DNA of 64,000 bases, from positions 62,001 through 126,000 of the forward strand of contig QRFJ01004917.1 of NCBI GenBank assembly GCA_006176705.1, given 5' to 3'. How positions within the stretch are numbered: position 1 is the stretch's first letter; each line of letters opens with the position of its first letter. Under the pieces are notes generated by a model that did not search any database, was not told the DNA's origin, and worked only from the letters and a program-made list of their open reading frames with translations. Source of the stretch: Cocos nucifera (lineage: Eukaryota; Streptophyta; Magnoliopsida; Arecales; Arecaceae). This document shows positions 1 through 11,191 of this stretch, one piece after another. Both the position numbers and the translations under genes were made by a program.

Positions 1-1028
1 TCTTCCATCTCCAACCTTCAGAAATCTTTCATCTTGCTCGAATCTTTTACTGACTTGCAACTCCTACAATAAATTGCAAATATGATAAGGGCTACCAGTA
101 TCCAATACCCAATCAATGATATCACAAGTAGATAAATTGCAAGGAGTTATCATATAAATATCTTGCCTAGCAATAGCTTACTTCTTTCTCTGTCTATTCA
201 GGTCCAGGGAGGCAATGTACTGAGGATAGTTCCTCTTCCAGTGCCCCCGCTTCTTGCAAAAGAAGCATTCAGCTTGACTCTTATTGGGCTTGATCTTCCT
301 GGTCTGGCCCTGCACAGATGTTCCAGCCTTAACTTGCACCTTCTTTGCTTTCTTCTTCTTGTTCTTCTTTTCTTTTCTAAAAGATCGAGAATCAGAAGAT
401 GAACCTCTCACTAAGTTCACTGACTCCTTATGGAGTTGGTGATCCTTCTCAAAATTCTGAAGCAACCCTAGTAACCCATGGTAGTCTACTTCAGGCTTTG
501 TCATTCTAAAATGAGTGAGGAACGGGAGAAAAGACTTGGGCAGCAAATTTAGTATTGCATCTTTCCCAAGCTATTTATGCAAGAAAAAGTCGAGCTTGCT
601 CAATCGCTCTATCAGCTCGATCATGTACATACATGATTAGTGATAAAGGCACTATCCCATATCCTGACGTTGAAGGTGGCACAACTAGTCTTATGCCTCT
701 CAACATCATCGGATGTGCTAAAAGAATCCTCCAACACTTGAAGCATATCATTTGGTTGAGCCATTTTAAATCTATGACTGAACTCATTGCTCATGGTAGC
801 TAGCATAATATAGTGCACCATGATTCGATCATTGAGCCACTTCTAGTAAGTATCTCTGACTATTCCACATGCATTGATAGCTGGCTCCTCAGGTGCAAGA
901 TTCGTCAACACATATAGGATCTATTCATGCTCCAGGATTATCTTCAACTTTTGATACCAGCTACCAAAGTTGGGTCCCACCAACTTATCATTGTCCAACA
1001 ATGATTAGAGCGATAGGAAAGTGGTCAT
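1..1028 (-). pseudogene. Copia-A1 gag and start of protease (decayed)
   Basis: Gag packages the element RNA in cytoplasmic virus-like particles. The reading frame starts at an ATG at 1028 and shows the usual N-terminal Copia gag wording (a GPNFxxWYxKLK-type motif), then the UBN2-type body, then a basic Lys-rich stretch and a zinc knuckle near 220-270. The knuckle reads CFFCKKRGHWKRNY, so the last Cys of CX2CX4HX4C is replaced by Tyr. An aspartic protease motif WVLDTGS is intact near 85-115. In-frame stops (for example after the first few residues) and at least one frameshift break it. The protein continues out of the window. The ATG choice is supported by homology with the gag starts at 36437 and 9640 and by a splice-acceptor-like sequence just upstream. 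Confidence 0.85.
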
Positions 1029-2945
1029 ATCTGCACAAAGGAAAATCATAACCTAATTAGTAATTGATTCATTAAGCCTAAAGATTTAGACTTTAATCAA
1101 AAGATTCTCTCATTATTTTATTCGAATTGATAGCCCCTATCTCTAATTTAAAAAATTATCCTAATTTCTTAGTGGGTGCTAAAATCTACATAGACTACAC
1201 ACGAGCCTAATTTTGGTTGGCCAACTCATGTACATCTAAGGATAGGTTCATAACCAATTGTTTCTTCAAATAATTTTTAGTAATTAAATTTTTGTTTCAG
1301 TCCCTAATCAATAGGTTTTGGCCTCTACGAAAAAGATTCGATTAGGTCCAACTATTAACATGACTATACATGGTCCATCAAACCAATAAATAATTAGGCC
1401 CAACTTTGGTTGGCTAACCTAACCACCATTTAGAAAGATAAAGCCAAGAAATCATATAATGAATGATAATTTCATTAGTTGATAAACACCAAGCCTTTGG
1501 GCGTTCAATGATTATCCAACTAATGGACACATTATTACCAACTTAATGGAAGGCTATGATCTAATTATCGCAATAACTATTTTATTTTAAGGATTTAATA
1601 ATTTTAAAGAATTTAATTTTAAAGAAGAGGAAAGGTTAGATGAACTAGCTTGTCATGATCCTCCCACTGGCTTCACTAAGTCTGCTTAAGGAAGACCATT
1701 AATAGGCTGGTCTAAGAGCACCTAAATCAGTTATACTGATTTATCTAGCTGACATGGATCATCTCGAATAGTTCAGTGATCCGATCAAAACATAATTTTA
1801 CCAAGAGATCAGATAAGTTCGATCAGTGAAAGGGTCTGCCAAAGCTTGCCTTAGACACCATCAGAAATAGTCAGGTAAGCAAGCTGTTAATTAAAGACCA
1901 CCGGTCTAGTTTACCTTAGACACCAATTGGTTTAATTAGTCTTGATTAGATCAATCTAATAGTTCATGCTAGACCGCATAGCCAAGAATCAAATCCATCT
2001 TGGGTCTCGTTAAAGATATGGACTTGACCTACTACAACTATTATAATTGATCTAAAGAATTCTTGACCTAATCTAAGATAATAATTGAATAGATTTAGTT
2101 AATTCTCTAATTAAGTTCATTCTTTAATCTAACCCTAGGTCTAACCCAATTATTGGACCTAATCCCCACTAATCCATTAAATTCAATGTGTTATGATTTG
2201 TGTCTTAGGATCTTTAATTCATAATCTTAGATCCTAATCAAATAACTTCTTAATTCTTAATTAAATTTTGGACTGAGGGTTGGGGTTCGACTTTTCAAAA
2301 ATAATTTTTATATTTATAAAATATTTTTACAACATAGTTCTACCAACCAAGTTGCATGTTTGATTCATAATCAATATACAAGTAACATAAGCATGAAACT
2401 ACTTTAGATCTAATCTAAACAGGTTCATATAATTGAAACAATTTAAACTCTAGTCAATCATAAATTATCTTAGATCAAATCTAATATATTTATGATAATT
2501 AAAATTAGATTAAAATATTTTTAATTAGATCATAAAATTTATTAGATCTAATCTAAAATTATATGATCAATGTTTTAGATCAGCACGTACTAGGACAATT
2601 CTCCACTATAAGGGATAAATCTTACAGCAGGATAATTTTATAACAGTCCGTGCAATCTAAAATTTTTATTTTTAGATTTAAAATTATTTTAAATCTAATA
2701 AATTAGAAATAAAATTAGATCATATCTAATAAATTTATGATAAGAAGCAGATCTACACAAACTATGACAACCTCTCCATTATAAGGGATAAACCTTACAG
2801 CAGGACAACCTTACAGCAGGACAATCTTATAGCAGTTTGTGTGATCATAATTTTTAATTTTAGATTTAATGATTAGATTATAAATTATATCTAATCTAAG
2901 AAGTAATCTAAACATGCACATATAATCATATAATAATCAACCTAG
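1029..2945 (-). other. Copia-A1 untranslated leader, possible intron
   Basis: This stretch between primer-binding site and gag has no supported ORF and is very AT-rich. In element sense it starts with CCTAG/GTTGAT right after the primer site (a plausible splice donor at 2941) and ends in a pyrimidine tract and TTTGTGCAG (acceptor ending at 1031), three bases before the gag ATG. Splicing would remove about 1.9 kb. The part nearest the primer site holds the paired stem-loops listed separately. A segment near 1650-1760 is recognisably shared with the leader of Copia-A2 near 35700-35780. Confidence 0.6.
2583..2842 (-). repeat. Duplicated stem-loop pair in the Copia-A1 leader
   Basis: Two related segments of about 70-90 bp (2583-2653 and 2755-2842) share the core ATAAGGGATAAA and CTTACAGCAGGA. 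Each is bounded by inverted arms: GCACGTACT/AGTCCGTGC in the first (8 of 9 pairs) and ACACAAACT/AGTTTGTGT in the second (9 of 9). The arms differ between copies but stay complementary. The right copy also repeats CTTACAGCAGGACAA. The pair starts about 100 bp from the primer-binding site. Confidence 0.75.
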
Positions 2946-2957
2946 GCTCTGATACCA
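2946..2957 (-). other. Primer-binding site of Copia-A1
   Basis: On the minus strand this is TGGTATCAGAGC, the standard plant Copia primer site complementary to the 3' end of initiator methionine tRNA. It lies two bases after the LTR end, which reads CCTTCA. Confidence 0.9.
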
Positions 2958-2959
2958 AT

Positions 2960-5435
2960 TGAAGGAATCAAATCTAGGGTTTCAGGGCTAGATCTTGAAA
3001 TTTTTTCAAGATCAGGCAGCAGAAGACTAAAATTAGTCAAAATTAATTTTTAATATCAAAGAATACTCTAAATCTAATATTCTATTACATGATTATAGCA
3101 TGATATTAAAAAAAAAATTAAACATAAGGAAGAAAAAAAAATATGTTGATCACATCAGCATGCATCTACACTATATCTAATGTAGGTATGTAGAATAAAT
3201 CAGATCTATTATCTGTGCAAGTTAGATATTCTAACTTACTGATTTAGACCTGAGGATGATATTGCAAGCTGCACATGAGTCTGGCCTCTAGGAGTCATTC
3301 ACACGAGCCCACGAACCATGATCAGAAGTCCTATGCAGGAAATCAGCACAGTATGCTAGTACTATGTTGATTCTTCTTTGATAGTCAATCCAATGCTTCC
3401 TTCTTCTAGATTTGAACTCTTCTAAAGATGATAGAAAGAAGGAGAGATTACAGATCTTAGACACTCTCAAATAATCTCAAAAAGAAGAAGGAAAAGAGAT
3501 GGCAATCCTAAAAAAGGATCCTTTTCTTCTTCTCTATTCTCTCACCTAGACAACTAATTTAGTGTCTATGAAATCCCCATGCCCCAATTTTCTTTCTCCC
3601 TAATTTTCACCACCCCAAATAACTCTTAATGATCTAGAATATATCCAAAAATTAGCCTAAAATTCATCCTATATAGAGAGATATAGATGAGTCCTTGTTG
3701 GGTCAAACTCTTAGGCTATGAAAGATCAAAATAGGCAACTAGTTGGGGTGCCCAACACTTGGGTGCCTCGTCCTAAGTTTTAGGCATGGACCACCTAGAA
3801 TTTTCAAACAAAATTCCTCCCTTTCCACCAAACAAAAGGAGAGAAAAAAGGGAGAGCAGGGCGGCATGCATGGGAGGAGTTTTTGTTTCCTAAAACTCCA
3901 TCCAAGGTTAAATTCAAATCATATTCAAACTTCCTCCTTTGACCTGGTCCACAATAAATTGCCATAAGAGAAAGAGAGGGAGAGAAGGGGCATGCATGAG
4001 ATACCTAGGAGAGGGAGTTTTCATCACACAAAATAGAGGGAGTGGGTATGGGGGCATTGGGACTAAGGTGGCACAAGGAGGGAAGTTCCTAGTCTCACTA
4101 TGGTTCTTATTTTGACTTGGTCAAACATGGTTTCTCAAACTAAGTCAAACCAAAATTAATTTAACCTAATTAAATTAGATCATAAATTAATTAAAAATTT
4201 AATTAAATTAGATTAAATTAAATTTAATTTTTTAATCAAATTAAAAAATTAGGTTGACCCAAGTCCTAGTTGAACTAAGACTAGTTCTTCCTTGCACTTG
4301 GCTTATCCAATAAATCAATTGAACTTGATTCAATCAAGTCTAAACTAAATTTAATTAAATTATATTTAATTAAACTTAATCTCAATCCTCTGGCTTAACT
4401 AAATTAAGTTAATTAGTAATCAAATTGCTAATCAATCCTCCTACAACACTTGCACTAGGTTAAACATCAATCATATTGATTGTTTAATCTTAGAATGATT
4501 CTTAATCGTTGATTAACCATCCGATTAGATTGTGAACTCTAATGTGTGTGATCTTATAGGTTCAAACCTAAGTTGATAGTAAAGAAAGAAATTTTTGTAC
4601 CAATTAAAATAACCATCTAGTAATAGTATCCGATAGTCGAATAGATCGAATGTATAGAACAACATCCTTAGAACTTATGTGGATATAGTTTTCATATAAT
4701 TTTTCTCCTTGACCACTCATAGGATACCTCAGAGTTCAACTATCAACTCTGATCAGGTTGTCCACATTGTATTTCAAAATATCAAATCTATTTGATGGAT
4801 TATCCTAGCCAAGGTTTTGCTATATTGAAATACAGTGATACATTCTTCTCCAACTCTTGGAGTGGTCAATTCCATCTTGATCACACACCGAATTTGTAAG
4901 TACTTGACCATGCCCAGAAGTCTTCTATTACTGAATTAGAAATTTAGTTAGTTTGATAACAAAACATAGTGAGTTGCTTGCAAGTCACTAAGGTGATCTC
5001 AAGTCTAAGGGACACTTATGTCTATATCCCATTAGAGATATTCTCAATAGTAGAATACTCTAGAGTTGGTCATGTTCAATGATGATGTACCCCTACATCT
5101 CACCTGTATGCTATACTAGTGTCTCCATACTCCTTGGTTAAGAGGACAACCAACCTAAATGGCATACAACGACCTATGCTCGATAGATGCTGTCATTCTT
5201 ATTAACAGCCTATCATTTGATCATGAATAGTTTTAAGAGCTAATCGATAAATTCTCTCTTTATCAAATTTAAATAGTCCTAAAAACTTCATCACAATAAT
5301 GAAGTTTGTTAGAAGATAAAAACTTATGATGAAAATGTCAAAAATATATTTTATTAATTAATAAATTAATTATAATTATAAAATAGCTCAACCATCAATA
5401 GATTGATGATTGGCTTTGGGATATATTTTTCAATA
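2960..5435 (-). repeat. Copia-A1 5' LTR (about 2.5 kb)
   Basis: In element sense it begins with a decayed form of TGTTGGAAAATATATCCYAAAGCC and ends CCTTCA before the primer site. It aligns by eye to the LTRs of Copia-A2 and A3 through the AAAGCCAATCATC start block and the TTAAT-rich centre (4140-4440). The hairpins of the A3 LTR are not preserved in this copy, so it is a diverged subfamily. Short ORFs in it, such as the one near 3743-3967, do not align between LTR copies and are not genes. Confidence 0.8.
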
Positions 5436-5871
5436 TAATTCTATTATTTGATAGGTCAATGGGAGCCTAAAAAAGTCCTAGATGGATCGAGATTTTAGTT
5501 CTATTTTCCTACATTATTATGGAGTCCTAGTTTGAGTCCTAGTCTATGTCAGTTAGGATTTTTTTCTTTAAATAAGGCTCTTTAGGCCAATGTTGTAATA
5601 TATTTATTTTAAGATATTAAATTAAAAACTCCAGAAGTGAGCTTCTTTTTTCTTCTTTGCCATTTTCTCTTGTTTCGTGTGTCTTCTTTCTCTCTTCCCT
5701 AGCAAATGCTATACTAGGCTACGTTAGTTGGTATTAGAGCCCAGTAATTTCTTGTACGATGATTCATTCCTATAGTTCAGATGGTAGGTGGTGGTCGCAA
5801 AAAAATCAACCTATGAATTAGGCGGTGGTAGCCCTGATGAAATCACATAACAAGAAAGAGATCTAATGTTG
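5436..5871 (+). mobile_element. Copia-E fragment: LTR tail and primer-binding site
   Basis: This differs from the A and B families. It shows a promoter-like TTTAAATAAGG at about 5570, a transcribed-region look (pyrimidine-rich stretch near 5640-5700) and a primer-binding site TGGTATTAGAGCCC at 5729-5742, one C-to-T change from the methionine-type consensus. The upstream half of the LTR is missing, cut by Copia-A1. Downstream, about 130 bp of leader precede the Copia-B1 LTR. No coding part is left in the window. Confidence 0.65.
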
Positions 5872-8079
5872 TATTAGATGTATGCCCTAAAAGCTGGATT
5901 GGCGACACATGCAAAACTTTCTATGGACATATTTCGTAATATTTGACTCATTAAAAAAATTTGGATTGTTTTATCATTCATATTTGTGTTTAATTATGTA
6001 TGTCAATCATCCTTTGGGTTAATGGATTTGATAACACATATTTTCAAGAGTTGAGAATTTGAGTCATGTGTTATTATAATTAACTCATAAACTGCTTCCA
6101 ATCATAGGATCATCATAAGGATAGTGATTTATCCAGAAGATTGATGTACGATCGCTTTCTTCGGATAGATGAGTCTTGAATCTATAGTGTAGAGACACCA
6201 GAGCGAAAGTATAGATGCTTGTTAAGAACAAGAGTACTGAGCATGATCAATTTTAAGCATGATCAATTTTGAGCAATCATAAGAAAGTCTACCTTCTCGT
6301 CAGTGATATACTCATTGCTGTAGTCATGTATCTAATTCTTTGACCTGAGGTGCATTGGTAGTTTATTTTGAGGATGCTATAGTTTGACTATTCTATAACT
6401 CGATTTTCTAATCATTCAGAACCTCGAGGTGTATGTTGGCTATAGTATATTGATTATAGGAATAGGATTGTACCAAGATGAGATCTATCAATCTTGATAG
6501 AGGAGTAGTTCTATGAAGATCATAAGATTTAGTCCTAAAGTCCATGGCCATGGTAGTGTGAAAAATAGAAAGAAGTTTCTATCTGGTTTCACATCGGACT
6601 TGAATCAATTGATTCTATTATATGAAGGACATGAGATTTGATGAGTTAACCTTAATCTCGAACCTGTCGGGACTCATAATAGAAGAATTGAATTACATAA
6701 TAACTACACCGAGAGGTTCTTTTTTAGTTCTGATAAGTTGCCACTATATATTACTAGGTGTCATTGGTGGATTATAGGGCCAATTAGAATTATCTTGATG
6801 ATCAATAATTCTAATTGGATGTATTGAAAAGAGTTCCAATCAATAGAAAAGAATTTTGATGATGTTGATGATAGAAATCATGACATATTTCATTACCATA
6901 TAGAATTTAACCTATGGGGTCACACAATCAAGGATTTGGGTCTGGAATTTTTTAATTGAACTCATACAGTTTGATTGGATTAGGATTTGATCCTATTAGG
7001 TTCAAGAAAATCATGCTAGCACATGATTGAACCCAATTTCTCCTGCTTTGGATTTTTTATTGGATAGGGCTTAGCTAAATTGGATCTAGTTTGTAGGGAC
7101 ACCAAGAGTTGGTACATCCTAGGTCTCCTAATTTGGATATGGATGAGGGGGGTGCAAAGTTTGGGCTACCCCCTTCCTTTTTCTCTTTCTTTGTGCGTAG
7201 ATGAGAGGAGCGCATGCCCCTTAGTTTTTCTTTAGAGGTATGCACCATCTGAGAGAAAGAGAATGGGGTGCACATCCCTTGATTCTCTCCTGGCATGCAC
7301 CACTTGTGGATGAGGAGGAGTTTGTTTTGCTTTAAATTAAAAACAAGGGAGGATAAGATGAGGCACCAACAACCCTTATCTAGATAAGGGTGGTGCACAC
7401 CCCATATTATTTTGTTTGATAAAATATTCATAGAAAAGATGAGGGGCCACTAGATCCTTCTGAAAGTCCTTCTGCTTTAAGTCTTTAATCTAGTCAATGA
7501 CTTAAAATCCAAGGACTCTTGGTTTCCTATTTTTATAAATAATAACCTATTATATGGTTTAGAAACATAGTTTTAAAAACTATCAGAGCCCTGCCTTTCC
7601 TCTTCCATGCTGCCTCCCTCTCTTCTCCTCTTCCTCTCTTCCATGCCAAAAGGAGTTGGGCTGATCTCGTTTGAAGTACTTGAAAGGTCAGGTTCTATCT
7701 GTGCTACAAAAGAAGGAGAAGTGATCAAGTGTTGATCGAGTTGCTATCAGCAATCAAATCAAAAGTAGATCCAAGAGATCTAGATTCAACTTGCTGAGGG
7801 TGGATCTAAGCCGAAGAAGGCATCCAAATCCAAGTTCAAGTGGATACCTGTAGAGGCTGGGCATATGCAAGGCTTAATAGTGGATCTCAATCAAGTTTTG
7901 ATCATCAGACTGTGGAGATCATCTATCCGTACAAAGATAATATGATCACCCCTTTGTATGCATGATAATATACTTGTTTTAATTTAGATCTATGAACTGC
8001 ATGCTGGATCGAATTTAAAATTTTTTGAATTTCACTGGATCTAATGCAATCCGATCCGGCATGCTGAACCATTCCTTCA
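5872..8079 (+). repeat. Copia-B1 5' LTR (2.2 kb)
   Basis: It starts TATTAGATGTATGCCC (family consensus appears to be TGTTAGATG) and ends TTCCTTCA at 8079. The same sequence is found as B2 (11192-12893 plus 33814-34357) and B3 (37290-39542), with matching lengths of about 2.2 kb, which fixes both ends. A TATA-like TTTATAAATAA lies near 7535. The minus-strand ORF at 7075-7431 lies in the LTR and is not a gene. Confidence 0.88.
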
Positions 8080-8081
8080 AC

Positions 8082-8093
8082 TAGTATCAGAGT
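8082..8093 (+). other. Primer-binding site of Copia-B1
   Basis: TAGTATCAGAGT follows two bases after the LTR end and is a mutated TGGTATCAGAGC. The G-to-A change matches the transition-rich decay seen elsewhere. Confidence 0.8.
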
Positions 8094-9639
8094 TAGGTTG
8101 TTGGTTCATAGATCTAGATTGCATCCTTTTGATGAGATTGAAAGTAGCATCAGATTCAAATTACATGAGATGTAAATAATCAAAGCATGTTTAGATCTAT
8201 TTTCATATATGAGATATATGCATGATGTATATCTAGTTTTGTATTTAAGTAGCATAGTACTCAAAATAGGGATATCACCATGGCCGTCCGATCATAAGAG
8301 AAAGAAGGGTTTAAAGATCCTCTCTTTCCATTTGATGAGATGCTCTTATAGCGTGTAGGGGTGCCGCTTATGATGATCCTTATGAAGAAGGATAGTGAAA
8401 AGATGAACTTATTTTTTGCTAAACTCTAGATCCAAAAATCTTAGGATCTATTTTATGTTGAATGTAAAATTATTTAGATTCTAAAATTATTTCTATATCT
8501 AAACTCAAATTTTATGGTATGCATATTAACCCATGTCTTGTTACACTTAATTAAGAATTAAGTTATGAAATTGAATAGATCTAAAAATTATGAACTAAAG
8601 ATCTAAGACAATTTCATAGAACATGAGTTCAGGGTGCAAGTAGCTTAATTAGGTCTAGCATGAGCGGTTGATCAAATCGAATCAAGTGTTGGTTAGGATG
8701 GGATCAAGAGTGCTCTCTGACTAGCCCAAATAGTTGTAAGTTTGGTCAAATTGATTAACAACCATATATTATCAATTAATAAAGATCTAATTTGGCTCAG
8801 TGGTTTAAGCCTGGATTGTAGGTTAACTTGATCAATTCTAAATTGACCAATTGGTGTCTAAGGTAAGTATGACAGTTTGACCAATGGTCGTTAGTTGGAA
8901 GCTACTCGCATATATTGAGTTTATAGTGAGTTAACGGCATATCCCTCCCACCGATCTTACTTGGCTAATTTGGTTAATTGAGTTTTTAATTGGATTGATA
9001 ATAATTGAAGCTAGCCCATGCCACTAGGTTAGTCATAACTATTTTGACTAATTAAGAATGAGATCTAAATTAAATATCTCTAATAAAATATTAAGTCTTG
9101 CGATCTTCTACTATTATAGTTGTGCGGGCTTTTTCTGAGATTGATTATTCTTAGCTGGATATAGTGGTTCAATTGCACCAAGAAAACACAACTACACTAT
9201 TAGGTATGAGATGCTATGGGATGTAGGGGTTGGGCTCAATATTCCAGATACGGTGAGGGTTCCAATCATGACTTCATTTCGTGCAAATGGTGGATCTAAC
9301 TTAACTAAGGAGTGAAGCAATATTCCAAGCATGTGAGCTTCATGAATTAGAAATAAAAGTTAGTTGTAACATGTTTAGAAAAATATTTGACAAGTGTGGT
9401 CTACTTATTGGCTGATCCATCACTAATAACTATTTGATGAGGTGGTAAGCAAATCGATGGGATCGCAGCACCTAGTTAAAATCTTTGGTCGTGGAGGTTT
9501 TTGTATCTCTACAAGGAGAGTGTGAGGGATCCACAAAAATAGTGAGAGCCTAAATTTATTTTTAAAATAAAATTTTTAAAATAAATTGGTTAAGTCAAAT
9601 ATAAAATTTAACTAGAAACTTTGACTTTTTGTAGGAACT
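8094..9639 (+). other. Copia-B1 leader, possible intron 8097-9634
   Basis: No ORF is supported here. Immediately after the primer site the sequence reads TTAG/GTTGTT, a donor-like site at 8097. Just before gag it reads ACTTTTTGTAG/GAACTATG, an acceptor-like site ending at 9634. The arrangement mirrors Copia-A1. A pyrimidine-poor, AT-rich interior is otherwise unremarkable. Confidence 0.5.
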
Positions 9640-10327
9640 ATGTCTACTTTAAACCCTCTAACTAGAATCCTAGAGACCAATAGGCTGATCGGACCAAATT
9701 TTAAGGATTGACTCTAGAGCTTAAAAGTTATTTTGAGTTTTGAAAAATTAATCGATGTCCTTAACTAGGACCTTCCTCCTCTTCTAATCCATTTGACCAC
9801 TGATCAAAGAGTGTCTCATGATAAGTGGTTAGACGATGACAACAAGATTAGGTGCTACATATTGATGTAAATGTCTAACAAATTACAGCACCAACACGAG
9901 GATATGAGAACTATTAGGCAGATGCTGGCTCATCTACAAGTGTTGTATGATGAGTAGAGCCATGCAGCTCACTACGAAGTGTCAAGACGACTCTTCAAAA
10001 CATAGATGTATGATGGATAGTTGATCTATGATCACTATTTGATAATGATCAAGGATCTGGAAGAGCTTGAGAAGCTCAAAATGTTCATAGATAAGGACTT
10101 ATAGATTGATCTCATTTGGTAGTTCTTGACTGATTCATATGGTCAGTTTATAATAAACTTCTATATGAATAAGATCTAGTGCACCATGGCCGGGCTTATG
10201 AACATGCTGGTAACTATTGAGGAAACTGTGAAGAGTTCAAGAGCTCTATACTTACTATTGAATAGAGTTCTTCTAAAAAAAAATCTTCTGGGAAGAAGAA
10301 AAAGTTCGTGAAGAAACACAAAGTAGA
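9640..10327 (+). pseudogene. Copia-B1 gag, truncated
   Basis: This is a Copia gag of the UBN2 type, the RNA-packaging protein. Starting from the ATG at 9640, the frame shows an RLIGPNFKD-type N-terminus. Further on come the recognisable EVSRRLF motif, a MIKDLEELEKL helix, a LTDSYGQFI motif and a Lys-rich tail that ends at the insertion point. At least ten in-frame stops are visible, for example in place of Trp and Gln codons, so it is dead. It is cut at 10327 by the Copia-A2 LTR; zinc knuckle, protease and pol are not in the window. Homology, not reading-frame integrity, supports the call. Confidence 0.85.
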
Positions 10328-11191
10328 TGTTGAAAATTGTGTCCCAAAGTCAATCATCAACCTATTGATAGTCAAGCTTTTTCATGTATATATATGTGAA
10401 TTAATAAATTAATAAAATATTATTTGGCATTTATTCATCATAAATATATACATCTTCTAACGAAATCCTATGTTGTGATGAAGTACTTAGGACTATTTTA
10501 AATTAATAAAGAAGAATTTATCATTTAGTCCTTAAACCTGTTCGCAATCAAATGATATGCTATTACTAGGATGATAGCAATATCAAGTATAGATCATCTT
10601 GTGCCATATAGTTTGGTTGTTCTCTTAACCAAGGAGTGTGGGATACTAGTATGGGATGTAGATAAGATGTAGGAGTACATCTGCACTGAACATAACCACA
10701 CTGGAGTATTCTACTATCAAGTCTTGCTCTGAAGGGATATGGATATAAGTGTTCCTCAAACCTGAGATCATCATGGTGGCTTGTAAGCAACTCATGCACT
10801 TTGGTACTGAACTACTTGAATTTCTAATTCAGTGATAGAAGATTTCTAGGTATAGTCAGTACTTGTTAAGTCAGTGCATGATCAAGATGGAATTGACCGC
10901 TCCAAGAGTTTGAAGATAATGCATCACTATATTTTAATTTAGCAAAATCTTAGCCAAGGTAATCCATGTGATGGATTCAAAATTTTATATATAATATGGA
11001 TGACTTATTTAGGATTAATAGTTAACCCTAGGTCATCATCTGAGCATTCAGGATCAAAGGGATGAATTATACGATAACCATATTCTAGTAGGCTCTTAAT
11101 GTTATTTTGTGTACGTTTGGCTTATCCGAATGTCGGGTACCATTGCTAGATGGTCACTTCAATTGGTATAAAAATTTGTTTCTATGTTACT
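10328..11191 (+). repeat. Copia-A2 5' LTR, first segment
   Basis: The LTR starts TGTTGAAAATTGTGTCCC in the gag of Copia-B1 and runs collinear with the A3 LTRs (28001 onwards) to the block GCTAGATGGTCACTTCAATTGG. It stops at TCTATGTTACT where the B2 solo LTR begins. The next expected bases (ACCGACTTAG) appear 23 kb away at 34358, so the segments are two halves of one LTR. The minus-strand ORF at 10566-10799 is non-genic. Confidence 0.88.

Larger units (their letters stand above)
1..5435 (-). mobile_element. Copia-A1 LTR retrotransposon, 5' part
   Basis: The element reads on the minus strand, so its 5' LTR is at the right (2960-5435), followed leftwards by a primer-binding site, a leader of about 1.9 kb, gag and the start of protease. 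Pol and the 3' LTR would lie left of base 1. The right edge is set by similarity of the inverted sequence near 5400-5435 to the LTR start of Copia-A3 at 28001. It is inserted beside the truncated Copia-E LTR. Assignment to Ty1/Copia is firm from gag, protease motif and a methionine-initiator-type primer site; a Tork/Angela-like lineage is inferred only from general protein wording. Confidence 0.85.

Noticed and set aside
3743..3967. Possible small host gene in the A1 LTR
   Set aside because: No counterpart in the A2 or A3 LTR frames, no domain, and it overlaps LTR sequence on the opposite strand to the element.
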